Assembly: GCA_900073065.1 (NCBI GenBank)
Contig: FJOG01000017.1
Span: 802,149-866,148 of the forward strand
Origin: Phialocephala subalpina
Taxonomy: Eukaryota; Ascomycota; Leotiomycetes; Helotiales; Mollisiaceae
Reading direction: 5' to 3'
DNA: 64,000 bases
A program made the position numbers and the translations under genes. The first letter of the stretch is position 1. Each line of letters starts with the position of its first letter. Positions 33,863 to 45,878 of the stretch are shown here, in pieces. Below the pieces are notes generated by a model. It was given only the letters and a program-made list of their open reading frames with translations. It made no database searches and had not been told where the DNA came from.

Positions 33863-34685
33863 GATGAAAGATCGAAATTAAACAAGGCAAGGCAAAGAAC
33901 GTCAAGAACACAACAGATGAGAAGGAAAGGTACAACAAACCTAGGCGAAGCACGGGATTATATCCCATCCACCTCCTCATCGCAATCCGTAAGACTGCCT
34001 TGCAGTCGGACACATTCCAGCTCGTCCGCTCCCGACATCGCTCCACTATTGCTCTTCTCAAGCACTCCAAATGTCTGTCCCGGCGATCAATTCTCCCCTG
34101 TCTCCATGGAATTTCCATCTCAGCCCCACTCGGTGAATTCTCTCATTGATGGGCTTAGTCGCGCCAAGACTGAAATAAAGTTATCAGATCATCAGATAAG
34201 GAGGCTCCAACCTCTCGGAGGGACGGAAACCTGTCCTCTCGTCGTCCACTCCTTCTGTTTCATCCAATTTGGACCAAACGTCTCGGGATCGGGCTCGGAC
34301 TCGGGGATGTTATGTCCGAGTTCTAATCGAAAAGGAAGGACCCCTTCTTCAAAAAGAGAGGGAAGGAGGGATATTTGGATTTGAGCAGTTGCATAAATAT
34401 GCACAAGTTGTGCAAAGACTTGTGGTGTGACAGGCTTCGTGGCCCCTGTTTGTGTGTGCAAATGATGGGTTGATTTCAGAGGTTGCGGTGAGCAGGGTAC
34501 GGTTTCCGGTGCCTGGATTTTTATCTTGGGATCTCGAGTGGGACGGTACCTTTTTGCATGTTCTTCGTGATGTACCTTTTCCTCATCATCAATTGAGTTC
34601 TCCTGTCTGTTCATTTTCTACGGCTTCATGTTGCATTCGTGTCAATTGATTCTTTCCTAAACTCGAGCTCGTTGTCACCTCCTCA

Positions 34686-36556
34686 ATGGGTCCAAGCGCC
34701 ACCGCCGTTCTCGATGCCCCGTACGTCGAAGCTCTCGTCGAGGATGGCCATGCTGTACTCGTCTACAACAAGAGTGTTCTGAAGCTCGACTCATGGCTCA
34801 AACATCACCCAGGAGGAGACAAAGCAATTCTTCACTTTGTTGGCAGAGATGCTACGGATCAGATTAATGCGTACTATTCTCCTCCACTCTCGTACCATTT
34901 TCGTACACTGATTAATACGTAGCTTCCATTCAGAAGAGACAAAGGAGTCAATGTTGAGATATCAAATTGGTGTCATTAATAAGAACTGGCATAACTTCAT
35001 TCCGCCAATTCAGCGTGCCTCTGATGGGAAGAATATTCTTGAGCTTGGTCGCGAGAAGAAGAAGAGCGAAAGAGATGATGAAAGTGGTACCAGCTCACCT
35101 TCTTCAAGTGTCTTTGAGCCTTCCGGATTGAGAAATCGAGCTCATGGCACTGAGTCTCCAACGTCGTCAATTTCGTCATTCGATAACAAGGCCAAGCACG
35201 AGACTGATACGAGAAAAAATGGTCAGAAAGAGGTTTCACATGATGCAGAAGAGAATATCGATAAAACCAAGCTCGAAGAAGACGAAATCGTATCGTCCTT
35301 TCGCGGACTTGTAGCCGACCTTGAATCTCGAGGGTTTTACGATTGCAATTACTGGGCATACTTGACAGAAGCCATCAGGATCTCGTGCATCGGTACTGTT
35401 ATGCTGCTGCTGCTCCATTTCAAGCAGTATTTCCTGTCAGCCATTGCTCTAGGTACATTCTGGCATCGTAAGTCACCCACTTTCTCCTCTGTCCCTCCTT
35501 AACGCCTTACTGGCATCGAACAGAGCTCGTCTTCATTGCCCATGACGCCGGTCATCTCGGCATCACGCATTCCTACCAAATCGACACCCTTATTGGTCTG
35601 GCACTCTCCTCCACCCTCGGCGGCCTCTCCCTCTCCTGGTGGAAGAAGTCCCACAACATCCACCACCTAGCCACCAACTCGCCTTCCCACGATCCAGATA
35701 TCCAACACTTGCCCTTCATGGCCATCTCCCCCTCCTTTTTCTCTTCTTTATACTCTACCTATTACGACCGTATTATGCTATATACACCATTCGCGGAGAG
35801 AATGATGGGAATGCAGCAATGGCTGTATTATCCACTGTTGTGTTTGGGGAGGTTTAATTTGTATGCGTGTATGTATAAATCCCGCCCTGATTTTACCATT
35901 CCGTAGGGAGTCAAGCTCCCGAAGAGCTCGCATCCTTTGAAACCACTTACTAACTTCTTGTAGTGAGTTGGGAACATCTGTGGCTTGATCGCGGGCCAAA
36001 GAATAGGGATATGTGGTGGCATCGCCCTTTTGAGATCGTTGGACAGTTGGTTTTCTGGTATTGGTTCGGATACCGGATTGTTTATCTCTCTCTTCCCAAT
36101 GCGTGGATGAGGTTCATGTTTGTTCTCATCTCACACGCCGTAACGATGCCGCTACACGTCCAGTTCACTCTCTCCCATTTCGCCATGGCAACCGAACCAG
36201 GAGAGGACGCGAAAGGAGAGAATGGTAAAGATGAGAGTTGGGCAAGACAACAGTTGAGGACTACTATGGATGTCGACTGTCCGCCTTGGATGGATTGGTT
36301 TCATGGCGGACTACAGTTCCAGGCTATTCATCATTTGTTTCCGAGGTTGCCGAGACATAATTTGAGGAGGACGAGTGAGGTTGTTAAGGTTTGGAGTAAG
36401 GAGGTGGGGTTGAGATATGAGGTTTATGGGTTTGTGGAGTGTAATGGACGAGTCCTTGGTAGGCTGGAGGAGGTGGGGAGACAGGCGAGGTTTTTGAGGG
36501 ATGCGCATAAGAGTGTTTTGGAGAGTAAAGAGTGGTTGAGAGGGGAGTGGGAATGA
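34686..36556 (+). CDS. Delta-8 sphingolipid (front-end) desaturase with N-terminal cytochrome b5
   Basis: Four exons (34686-34870, 34923-35467, 35524-35868, 35964-36556) give 555 residues. The cytochrome b5 domain has the haem motif HPGGD (41-45) and the second haem ligand in FHSEE (His 64). After a long, charged, Ser-rich linker (about 95-190) comes the desaturase with three histidine boxes: HDAGH (250-254), HNIHH (287-291) and QAIHH (478-482). The Gln in place of the first His of box three is the mark of front-end desaturases. Several membrane segments lie between. The reaction is insertion of a delta-8 double bond in the long-chain base of glucosylceramides at the endoplasmic reticulum. 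Delta-6 acyl activity cannot be excluded from sequence alone. Confidence 0.9.
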
Positions 36557-37366
36557 GCGTGAGGGTCATTTGTCAACTGGAGATATTGCGAGGCGTTGAC
36601 TGATCTGGGGGTGTTAGACACATCTTGCTTCTACTGTAGCTCTCAAGAACACAGATAATACAGTGTGCCCACCTGATCATATGTTAATTTGCCACTATCG
36701 TGGCATCCCACCAGATCTCTGGTGCGCACTTTTCCACCCTTCTCATTTGGCCTCGAATCCTGGGACATTTACCAGCTAGACAAATGATCAGGGGGGTATA
36801 CTGTAGAGTAAAGGAGATGAGTATTAAAATTAGTTATTTATAGAAAACGAACCAAAGCTCCCAGAGTCTCTCTTATGGTATCGTCACGCCAAGGCATCCA
36901 AATTCACTATTCTCAACTGCAAAAAAATCTATCTAATCCCGTACCAAATCCCTTTAAATTCCAAACGTAGCCCGAGATTCCTCCATCTTGCCTCGTAACA
37001 GACTTATCCAACTCCATGCTCAACTTCCGTGTGTACAGATCCTTTTTTTCCCGAAGCCAGAACAGACAATGCATCCAGATTCGTTCCTCGAGTTTAGTTC
37101 CTGCAAGATATCCTTCAAAGTCCAACAACAGATGCCAAAACCCGCCTTGTTCCCAAAAGAACACAAAAAGCCCCAACATAGCATCGTAATAGAACTCATC
37201 TCACCTCGTAACTCCATGCTCCTACTTAATACATGCAAATCACTTTTCCAACGTCCAAAACGACATTTGAACAACTCCTCAAGTTCTGGACTTCGCCGGG
37301 TCCTATTCTATTCCAAGATTAAACAGCAGCTCTCCTCACACCACACGACTTTCCTCGGTATAGTAG
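36557..37366. other. Convergent intergenic region
   Basis: It lies between the 3' ends of the desaturase (plus) and the Gln/Ser-rich gene (minus). I see no gene. Open frames here are short and lack features. Confidence 0.4.
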
Positions 37367-39879
37367 CTACCTCCCGCGACCTCTATAACTTCCGCCTCCT
37401 CTTCCACCTCTATACATATGACCACCACCTCCTCTCCCTCTATAGACATGAAATGGCGGAGGCGGACCTGGATATCTAGGACCCCTAGGCGCGCCTGGAA
37501 CACCTTGTCCTCTTCCCGTTGGCTGTCCTCGTCCTAGTGCCTGTGGCTGCGTGTGTCCCTGCTGTCCTTGTCTTCGTGCCTCCATATGTTGTTGGACCCT
37601 CATCTGGTCCTGTACCTGTTGTGGCGGCTGTTGACTAACCATCTGCGCCCACGATGGAATGCTATGAGCTGGTATAGATGGGTTGGAACAGGTGGGCGTG
37701 CTCCTACTGGTGGTCTCTGGCTGGAGGAGATGTTGGTTGAACATTGGAGCTAACGGCGTAGATGTTCTCATGCCGGCTAAGGTGCTATGTGTCAGAGTAT
37801 GAGATGAAGCAGATTGCGAGTTCGATGCTGGGGGAAGTCGCACAACTAGATTTGTGGGGAGGAATTCTCTAGTAGATCCTTCCATATTGGCGGCTGCTTG
37901 ATTATTTTGATCGTTTTGGGTAGTAGCAGCCCGGGAATTCGTTCCTTGCTGTTCCACGACTGGATTTGAGGTGGAAGAGGCTCCCATATCTCCTCCAATA
38001 GTGGTGTCTGCTTGCTCGTTTTGATCATTTTGGGCAGTGGTAGGTTGGGAGGACGATATCTCTTGCTGCTGCGTGACCGGATTAGAGGAGGATGACGCTC
38101 TCATGTCTCCTCCCGTCGTGGTACTGCTCTGATGATATTGTTGACTCTGGTAGTAACCCCTCCCCTGAGAAGTCGGTCTCGCAGTATTTATTTCAGGGCG
38201 TTTAGGTGCCGTCGTGAGACCATTCCATTGAGTTCCACAGATATGTTCCTGTCCATTGACCATCATCGTTTGGCCCGCTTGTGAACGTGCCTCTGCTTCA
38301 GCGTCGTAGTTCGGTCTGTGAGGTCCATATTGTGTATGTGATTGGTTTCGAGAGTGTGATGTGTTCTGACCTCGAAGGTATGGAGAGAGTATTGATCGTG
38401 GAAGTTGTCTTTGAGCGGTATCTGTTCGGTGAGGTGTGCCTGGGGATAGAGGGTTTTCAGATAACCACGATGTTGGAGAATGTCTCGGAGGTGGGTTGAA
38501 AGGCGAGCTAAGGAGAGCCGTTTGAGGTCGACTGGGAGTATTCCGAATCATTGATAAGTCGAAGTTCAGATTTGGCTCAGAACTGGTCATATGTCCGGTT
38601 TTGGTGGTCGCCGTGTTTTGCTTTTCTTGGTCCGACGTAAGTGTAGTAGCATTTGCGTTTCCAGCATATTGATCTAACAAACTTATGGTAGATGCCAAAG
38701 CAGGTTGCGTAGCCAGAAAGCTATAGTTCTGTTCGGCAGGAGAATTGGGCTGTCGTTCCTGCAGTCCATTCAGCATATCATTCAGAGTTGAAGTAACTTC
38801 TTGAGCTCTGCGAGTGTGATTCACCCCGGCTGTGACAGCGTCATTTTTTGTCTGTTGTCTCAAGCTGCTTGGATCTGAAGACGTCTCCTGAGGGCCATCA
38901 TTGCGACTCGCTTCCACGTCGATGTTGCTCTGTTCCGTCTGACTTGATACAGTTGCTGAGCCCGAGGGACCTTGCTGAGATGGTAGAGTGGACTGCTGAG
39001 CGAAAAGACCCTGTCCAGAGCTGACCTGGACCTGCATCACCAATATCGGATTTCGCCATTTGTTTTGGATTAGAGCATTTTGCCCTTGAAGTATATCAGA
39101 GCTCGCATCAGCAAGCTGATTAGCTCTGCTCTTTTGGGGAGCGGCATATCTTTGTCTGGCCCATGACTCTGGCCCACCATTAATGAATTGATGGATAGGT
39201 GGATCGAAGAAGAGCAGACCATCGAGCTGTTGCCCAATCCGTGTCTGGTGTTCCGAAGTCTCCGCCTCAAACCATGTTCTCATAATATCACTCAGATTAG
39301 CTCCGCTCCGACGAGGAGTAGCATATCTTCGTCCGTCCCATTGGTCTAGGAAATTGTCCATAGCTTGATGAAGAGGACGGGAGTTAAGTAGAGCCTCACG
39401 CTGTTCCCAAGCCTGCGTATCATACCATTCTCGCACATCTCTCCACATATCGAACGGTGAGGGCCGTACTGGGCCAGGTTCAGGCTTAGAGGAGTGCACA
39501 TCAGCGAGAAGATCAGTCGCAAGCCGGGCAAAGCAAGTAGAAGGTACAAGCATATGTTGCTGGGTACTTACGTCCTCATCCTGTACCAAAGAAGCTCTTT
39601 CAATAGTCACATCGTGTCCTACGATAGTTCTCGCATTCCGCGCCGCTGCTTCTTGTAATGAAGGAATCGTGGGCCTAACTTGATGAGGATTTTCCCTCTG
39701 GGAGTAGCCCGTAGCAATATGGATGAAAACGAAATCGTTCTCTTCGCAAATCCACTTTGCTTGCCAGCCGACAGGAAGGGCTGGAGGGCGGTCCTGGGAT
39801 ATCGGGCCTCCTTGGCTTCTCCTATACACGTGTTTTTGTTAACATCTATGTTTGTACACAATCCCGAAGGACCCTCCAT
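37367..39879 (-). CDS. Large Gln/Ser-rich protein with WW-like N-terminus and RGG C-terminus
   Basis: The main exon 39821-37367 is open for 818 codons. I propose a tiny first exon 39879-39860 and a 38-nt intron, since the long frame has no ATG near its start; this part is uncertain. Near the N-terminus LPVGWQAKWICEENDFVFIHIATG resembles a WW domain missing its second Trp. Residues 150-260 contain an imperfect duplication (QWDGRRYATPRRSGAN and SWARQRYAAPQKSRAN). Two to three copies of a 37-residue repeat follow (GGDMRASSSSNP..., GGDMGASSTSNP...). The C-terminal 60 residues are RG/RGG-rich (RGRGGGGHMYRGGRGGG), typical of RNA-binding or condensate-forming proteins. The function is unknown. Confidence 0.75.
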
Positions 39880-40352
39880 TGTGCTCCTTTCCGGGAAGGA
39901 AGATTTACATGTTTGACACCATAATGTCTACTTATTCCACCCCAAAGTGAGCCCAGATACTCGCTATGTGATCTTTAGAAAGCAAATACGTAGATTTTAG
40001 ACTGCTACGAAATGCTTCTATAATGGCTAAGCGAATGTCTATCAAAATGATATAGATTACAACATAATCCTTCTCATACCGAATGTGCTGGACGATTGTG
40101 TGTTGCAAGAAAGATCATATTCCCTAGAGACAAAATCAAATCCTGGAATTAGATTTTCTTGCGCGAGGGAACGGGAGTACTAGCTACCCGCACTCTCCTG
40201 AGGAAGGTACCGAGACGAAACAGGCCGTCCGAGTCTTAATTCCGGGAACGGCCACTGAACAATGACGAAAGAACCAGCATTTCCAATCTCCTAGCCATAG
40301 TAGGGCAATCGAGAAGGCTTGGATAAGCTGAGATGCTACATGCAGTAAAGTT

Positions 40353-40628
40353 TCATATTAGCCAGGAAATGTCTTTGCTCAAAGAAAGTGGGCCAAGAAA
40401 TCCGAACAAGCCCGAGAGATTGAGAACGCTGGAAAGAACCAACTTGATGACCGATTTACTGTAATAACACTCTATGTATTGTACCGGCCGCTCCATTTCT
40501 CTCGTGTACAATTCGCTTTGCTCCACCACCAAGGGAATCAAATCTTCTGAACCAGGAAACGATGCCAAAGGACCCGCGCACGCCATGCGAGCCCAACAAG
40601 AAACCACAAAAGAAAATAAATGTGCCAT
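40353..40628 (-). CDS. Doubtful 91-codon ORF with signal-like start
   Basis: ATG at 40628 followed by a hydrophobic N-terminus (MAHLFSFVVSCWARMACAGPLA), a polar middle and a second hydrophobic part. No family is recognised and no introns are seen. The rest of 39880-40733 contains nothing that I can support. Confidence 0.2.
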   Translation of the reverse strand: MAHLFSFVVSCWARMACAGPLASFPGSEDLIPLVVEQSELYTREMERPVQYIECYYSKSVIKLVLSSVLNLSGLFGFLGPLSLSKDISWLI

Positions 40629-40733
40629 GCTACAATAAACAAAATGACGCTAGCGGAGCTTTTGTAGCCTGTGCTTTCTGGATATAAAAAACCCGCAAAG
40701 AATTAGACAAATGGAAAGGGTATCGGGGAATGC

Positions 40734-42274
40734 TTAGCGCAGACCAATAACACTCATCTCCAAGGTCCAAACTCTTCGGATCCATACTTTCAGTCTGCCC
40801 TCTACGCCATCCACGTTCTCTAGCTCGACACCCTCCCACCAGCATCTTCGGGCAGGCTTTCTCCAGAACAGCAAAAGTTTTTGGGCCATTCCAACAGCAT
40901 TATTACCCATATCGCTTCGGATGTCGGTTCGTAGTCGGGCGAGAGCGAGACTGCAAATGACAGCCTTGTTTGGTTCGTTAGCTCTGTGGCCCCAGGTGTC
41001 GTCATGGTTGAATCCACTAGTACAGATCAGTAATGGCTTCCAGAAATGTGCTCCAATCTCTTACCCAGCAGTCAGCATCTCGATCAGATGTTGCTCCGTA
41101 GTCCCAGTCTCCTCGCTTCTTCGTAGTCCTGAGAATATGCCGTCTTGTCTTAACAAAGCCTTCCCAGCCGCTCTCTTGACCTCAATCATCTCAGGCTGCT
41201 CAATGTCGGGTTTTGGTGGTATAACGTAGAAATCCAAATCCTCCCTTAAGACAATTATGCCTGCGCGGTCCTGCAACATCTCCCTAGCTGATCCAGCCAT
41301 TGGCTCAATTGGTACTGCGTCTGCCTCTGCAGATGGTGACTCGGACGTGGGGATTGTTTGTGCAACGGTCCTGAAGAACTCCAGCATATACTGCAGTGAC
41401 GCTGGGTCATACTGTGAGTAGAGGTTAGCTATGTTTATGTCTATATTGCTTAAAATATTGCGCATAATTTGGACTTCACGGACATCAACTTGGAAGGCAT
41501 CCCCTTCATGATATGTATTCAAATGTCCATCAGGAAGCAGGCCATTCGGGAAGAGTGAAAGGAGGACGAATTCAGGAAGTGTCAGCAGTTCGTCTCTTGA
41601 TAGTGTAAAACGTTGTCCCCTAAATATGTCAGCATGTTGTTCCTGCAGGCGCATCCAAGATATAATACCGTAGGTCCATCGTAATATTCTCATCGGCGCC
41701 GACATCTGCAGATCGTGTAAGTGAACGGCTATGGACAACAGTTGCAACGCGCCTTACCTCCCAAAGTATTAATCGGTGGTGCACCACCTTGCTGCACTTG
41801 AGTAATAATACTCGCAGCTCCTCCTGCGGCCGCCATCAGGTATGTGAAAGATTCGAGTGGGCTGGAACCCTCTGAATAAGCTGGTGGTGGCTCGTTATCC
41901 TCGTCCTTCTTCGACGACTCTCCTTTGTTATCTGCCGGAAGAGCAGCTTTTGTCTCTGCACTGACGTCTCGATCTTGAGAGCTAGAAGGCTCGGGTGCAA
42001 CGGGTGCGTAGGCTGGGACTGAAGCAGAAGCGCCAGCCTCTGTGACAGCTGTTTTGTATGCTTCGACAGCTTCTGCGGTTGATGTGTATAGCGACGAGAA
42101 TGGCGGCGGTCTTGGAGAAGGCGGAGAAGAGCCAGAGGCTTCAGAGATCGGATACTGGGGAGGAGGTGATTGGGCGCGTTCGTCCAGTTTCGATTCAAGA
42201 TCGTGATCGTGATCGAGCGGTTCGAGCCCGACGTCCCTGAGGGAGTCGCTGGCTTGTGGTGAGTTGTTGGACAA
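40734..42274 (-). CDS. Whi2-like BTB (KCTD/T1-type) growth regulator
   Basis: Four exons (42274-41758, 41705-41669, 41619-41065, 41016-40734) give about 463 residues. The N-terminus is Pro/Ser-rich and disordered. Then comes the highly conserved core PPINTLGDVGADENITMDL, GQRFTLSRDELLTLPEFVLL and SLFPNGLLPDG, a BTB fold of the potassium-channel-tetramerisation type as in yeast Whi2. The C-terminus carries ARRCWWEGVELENVDG and KVWIRRVWTLEMSVIGLR. Whi2 activates the stress phosphatase Psr1 and restrains growth when amino acids are low. The start is unresolved: the frame opens after a TAA with no ATG, and 42274 is a TTG. The first in-frame ATG (41836) would remove the disordered part but keep the BTB domain. 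Confidence 0.82.
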
Positions 42275-42939
42275 CGTGATGGCGGAATTGCGAGTAATTG
42301 CGAGTTCTTAATTGGTGGTAAGCCGGTAAAAGTGAATCAATGGCTATTGCATGGGGTTGGTGTATTGTGATTATTGATTCGGAGTTGGAGATTGACGTTC
42401 CTAAGGTTATCGAGAAACCCCAAATCAAGTTAGTCCAACCCCTAACCTTGATCAACTGGACAACACCACAACTCGTGAGATCACTTTCCTAAAAACTTGT
42501 AAGGTGAGCGACTATACCGCAATTGCTCTATTTTATGGCAATCCTTCACTTTCGAAAAACGAGTGTGCGAAATTGACGGGCATACGGATGAACCTCATTT
42601 TCGATGTCTTAAGCGCTGTGAAATTAAACTACAACCCTTGTCCATGTTCACGAGGTTGATGCTCGGAAATCACAATGCATACGCTCGCCCTGTTCGCAAA
42701 AAGCGACTCATCAAAGTACCAGAAATCCGGGGACATTCATTAAGACTATCAAATGAGACCTTGGAATCTCATCAAATGCTACTCGAGGCTCGTTTCTATT
42801 CTCATTTTCAAAGTCCTAGCAATTTCGGGACAATGAAAGGCGTACTTAGTATAGCTTTTTCGGCACATCGGGAGATGGGTATGGACAGGCTGCATGTTCT
42901 CACTTTTTCTTGATTTATTATATGTCCTGTATATCATCA
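42275..42939. other. Intergenic region, nothing recognised
   Basis: It contains the promoter of the Whi2-like gene and the 3' end of the DUF3176-like gene. A plus-strand frame at 42563-42913 has no recognisable feature. Confidence 0.4.
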
Positions 42940-45088
42940 TTACCCCGTATTAATCAATTTCCATTCTCCATCATCGCCCCTCGTCAATACCACTCTCGTG
43001 TGCTTTGCAACCTCCTTCATCTGTCCCAATCCTTCGCCAGCTCCTCTCCCTACGCCCTCCAAACCATGAAACAATAAAGCCAAACTGCTCGATTTCCAAG
43101 CCATCGCTTTCTTCTTCTCATTTTTCACCATAGTAGCCACCAAAAACACAATCGACATTCCTACCAATCCCACCGGCAAACCCAGCCATTCCCACCTCAC
43201 ATGAATGTACGTCTCCACCTTGTGCGATAGTCCATTGACAATGTCCGTAGCAGAGTCAGATTCGTCCGGGTCTCTGATATAGCTTGTCATCGCTGTCGAG
43301 ATATTGGCCATGAGGCTGCTCCAATCTGTCGTCCCGTCAAGTGCTTGCATGGCATCGTTTGGCCAGGCCGTTCCGTTGAAAATGCTGAATGAGGTATTGT
43401 ACGTCCCTTGCAAAGTTACGTTCAACCATGATTTGAGGGTTGCCAATGTCCCAGCTGGGATACGGAACGTATCGTTGCCTCCTTGGGCTGTTGGAGGTCG
43501 CTGCAAAACCGCATCTTGGGTACCTTCCATTCCGTTGGGTTGGAGCGCTCCACCGACTGTCGGCGTTCCAGTCTCACTCGTCCAGGAACTGATTGCAGTT
43601 GTGTTTATAATGCTATTCTGGACCGTGAGGTTGTATGTGTTGACGCAGAAGTATAAGGCACACTCCTGCGTGACTGGTAATGAACTCCAGTAGTTGCCAT
43701 CCTGAATATTTTGCTTCACATTCGGAAATTGAAGGACTGCGAGCATCAAAAGCGGATCTTGAAGTCCCAGCATCTCTTTGGACAAGTTGGCTGGAAGTAC
43801 AGTTGTCGATATAGTTGAAGGTCCATCAGCCAGGTTGCCTTCCTCGAATAGTGCCGAGAACTTGATCTGGCCGCCTCCTGGTATGGTGTAGCTGATGTTT
43901 TGTACCCCTCTGATCGCAGCAGGCTGTGGAGTATTGTTGACCACATTGTTTGTGACGTTGAGACACTTGCTGCATATTGCTAAGGAGTCGAAAAGCGGAA
44001 ACGTACAATTACCGGTGTCGCAGGCAGGTCGGAGATCTTGGACAGTTTGGGGACTGAAGATGCCATTGAATACAGCAGCTTTCATTCCTGTTACCCAGAA
44101 TCTCAGGGTCAGTATCAATATGCCATGCTTTTGGAGAAGACGCAGATAATGTTCCAGGAGCGCCAGGACATTCAAGGCTCCCAAAACAAGAGGAAAGGAG
44201 AATGCTACTCGGATAAGATGAGACTTACCCCAATCAGGTCCATCAAGTAAACCACTGTCCACTAACGAGAAGTTTAGCTGAAGTTCGGACGATAATATTT
44301 GGAAAGGATCTAGGAATCTCAAATTAAATCAACTTACAAGTACTCAGATCAACTTGCTCGTCATAGAATTGAGCTCTCTTCGCACTCGCTCTTCCAATCT
44401 GTATCGTCCGCTGCGGATACGACAAGATCTGCTGCGCAAACGGATCCATCACCAAACTTAAAATCGTTATCAAACTTCCCAGCGTCGCCAGATGAAAAGC
44501 ACTCGTCCTGATAATCAATTGAGCAGCCCCGAATGGCCCTCGACTCGCATCATCAAAGGTCTGTATTTCCTCCAACATTCTTGGCTGCCGAAACCACAAC
44601 CATTTCAGCTGGCTCAAGGACTCGGCAACGGCGAACAGCATTGTAGCCTTTGCCAATGTGGAAAAGAACGAGATGTAGGTGTTGACGGTGATGTTGAGAG
44701 GGAGAGTTGGAAGGGTCCTGTGGTCCACGACGGCCAAGAGGATCACAATGGCGGCGAGAGCAAGTATGCTGAGGATGATGCTGAGGATACATAGCCACCA
44801 GTTGTAGAGAAAGATCGCGAGACGCTGCGGTATCCGAGTTGGTCTGTGGAAACTTGGTTCGTATTCGTGGATCAATGGCAGTATGTATTGTTTGTTGGGT
44901 TGCCCGCCACTTGGCGGACCACTTAGAGATGGGCTGAATTCCTCATTGAATTTTGGCGTTGACGGACTTTGAGCCCATCGACTCGAAGAATAGTTCGGCG
45001 AGCTGTACGGTGGGTAGCTTGGGGGTGAGATAGGAGGATAACTCGGAGGTGAATTGGGAAATCTTGCGTAGTTTCCGGCCGAAGCCAT
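42940..45088 (-). CDS. DUF3176-type fungal membrane protein
   Basis: Three exons (45088-44338, 44261-44229, 44087-42940) give 643 residues. The 33-nt middle exon was chosen because the nearer acceptor would leave an impossible 28-nt intron, while the acceptor at 44262 leaves 76 nt with a good branch site (agctaaac). After a Pro/Ser-rich start come two membrane segments (about 95-125 and 200-220). The large lumenal domain has the family marks MDPFAQQIL, GMKAAVFNGIF and CDTGNCTFP, several N-glycosylation sequons, and a last membrane helix near 560-580 (WLGLPVGLVGMSIVFLVATM). The function of this family is not known. Confidence 0.85.
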
Positions 45089-45878
45089 CTGGCCGAATGT
45101 TATTGCGCGCAGAAAATGAACTTTTAACAGACAAAAGAGGTGAGGTTATTTTCATCGCAAGATGGCGGGGAAAGAGCAATTGGGTTGGAGCACGGATTTA
45201 TCTCGTGCTTGACCGATTTTTTGGCGCAAGCCACAATTTGCTTTCTTCATGCAGCCTCGCTGGCAGCGAGAATGGTGACACAGCCAGCCACTTGACTACA
45301 ATCTTGAAAGATCCCGCTTGCTTGTGAAATCGAGACTGTCCGACGCTGAAAGCTAACATGGATGCGTCGAATCATGTTGACATTGCTGAAGGATTCTGGG
45401 TGATGTTGCAGTTATAATGGCAAGAAGTTGCAATCTGCAATGCTGAGTGGGTGGATAAAATAGACAAAACTCCGTAGGGCTGCAGCGATCGAGTGAGCAC
45501 TAAACATAGACTCGAAGGACAGGGTTGAAGCTGAACATTGGGGGTTGCGGGGAGCATCAGATAAAGCAAACCTTGCATGCCATTAACAGGGATGTTAGAA
45601 CCCTCCCGATGTGCAGAATAAACGCCACAAGAGTATGTAATTGTCCTACACGTTCTGAGTTTTTAGAAAGGAAAATAAAGCTGAACTTCGAGCAGGCTCC
45701 GATGAGAGTTTTTGGAGATCAAGTTATAAAACAAACTTGGATGCTGTCATTCTCAAGTCTTTGACGAATGTACCTGGATTCGTGGTACTTTGGTCGTCTT
45801 TGTTTCCGAACACCGCTAGGAACTCACACAGCTCCAAGAGTGAAACCTTCAAGAGTTGCCTTATATTAGGGCTTTTTT
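45089..45878. other. Intergenic region, nothing recognised
   Basis: It lies between the start of the DUF3176-like gene and the 3' end of gcn20. No feature is supported. Confidence 0.4.

Noticed and set aside
44310..44337. 28-nt intron in the DUF3176-like gene
   Set aside because: Too short for spliceosomal removal. A later acceptor gives a 76-nt intron with a branch site and keeps the frame.
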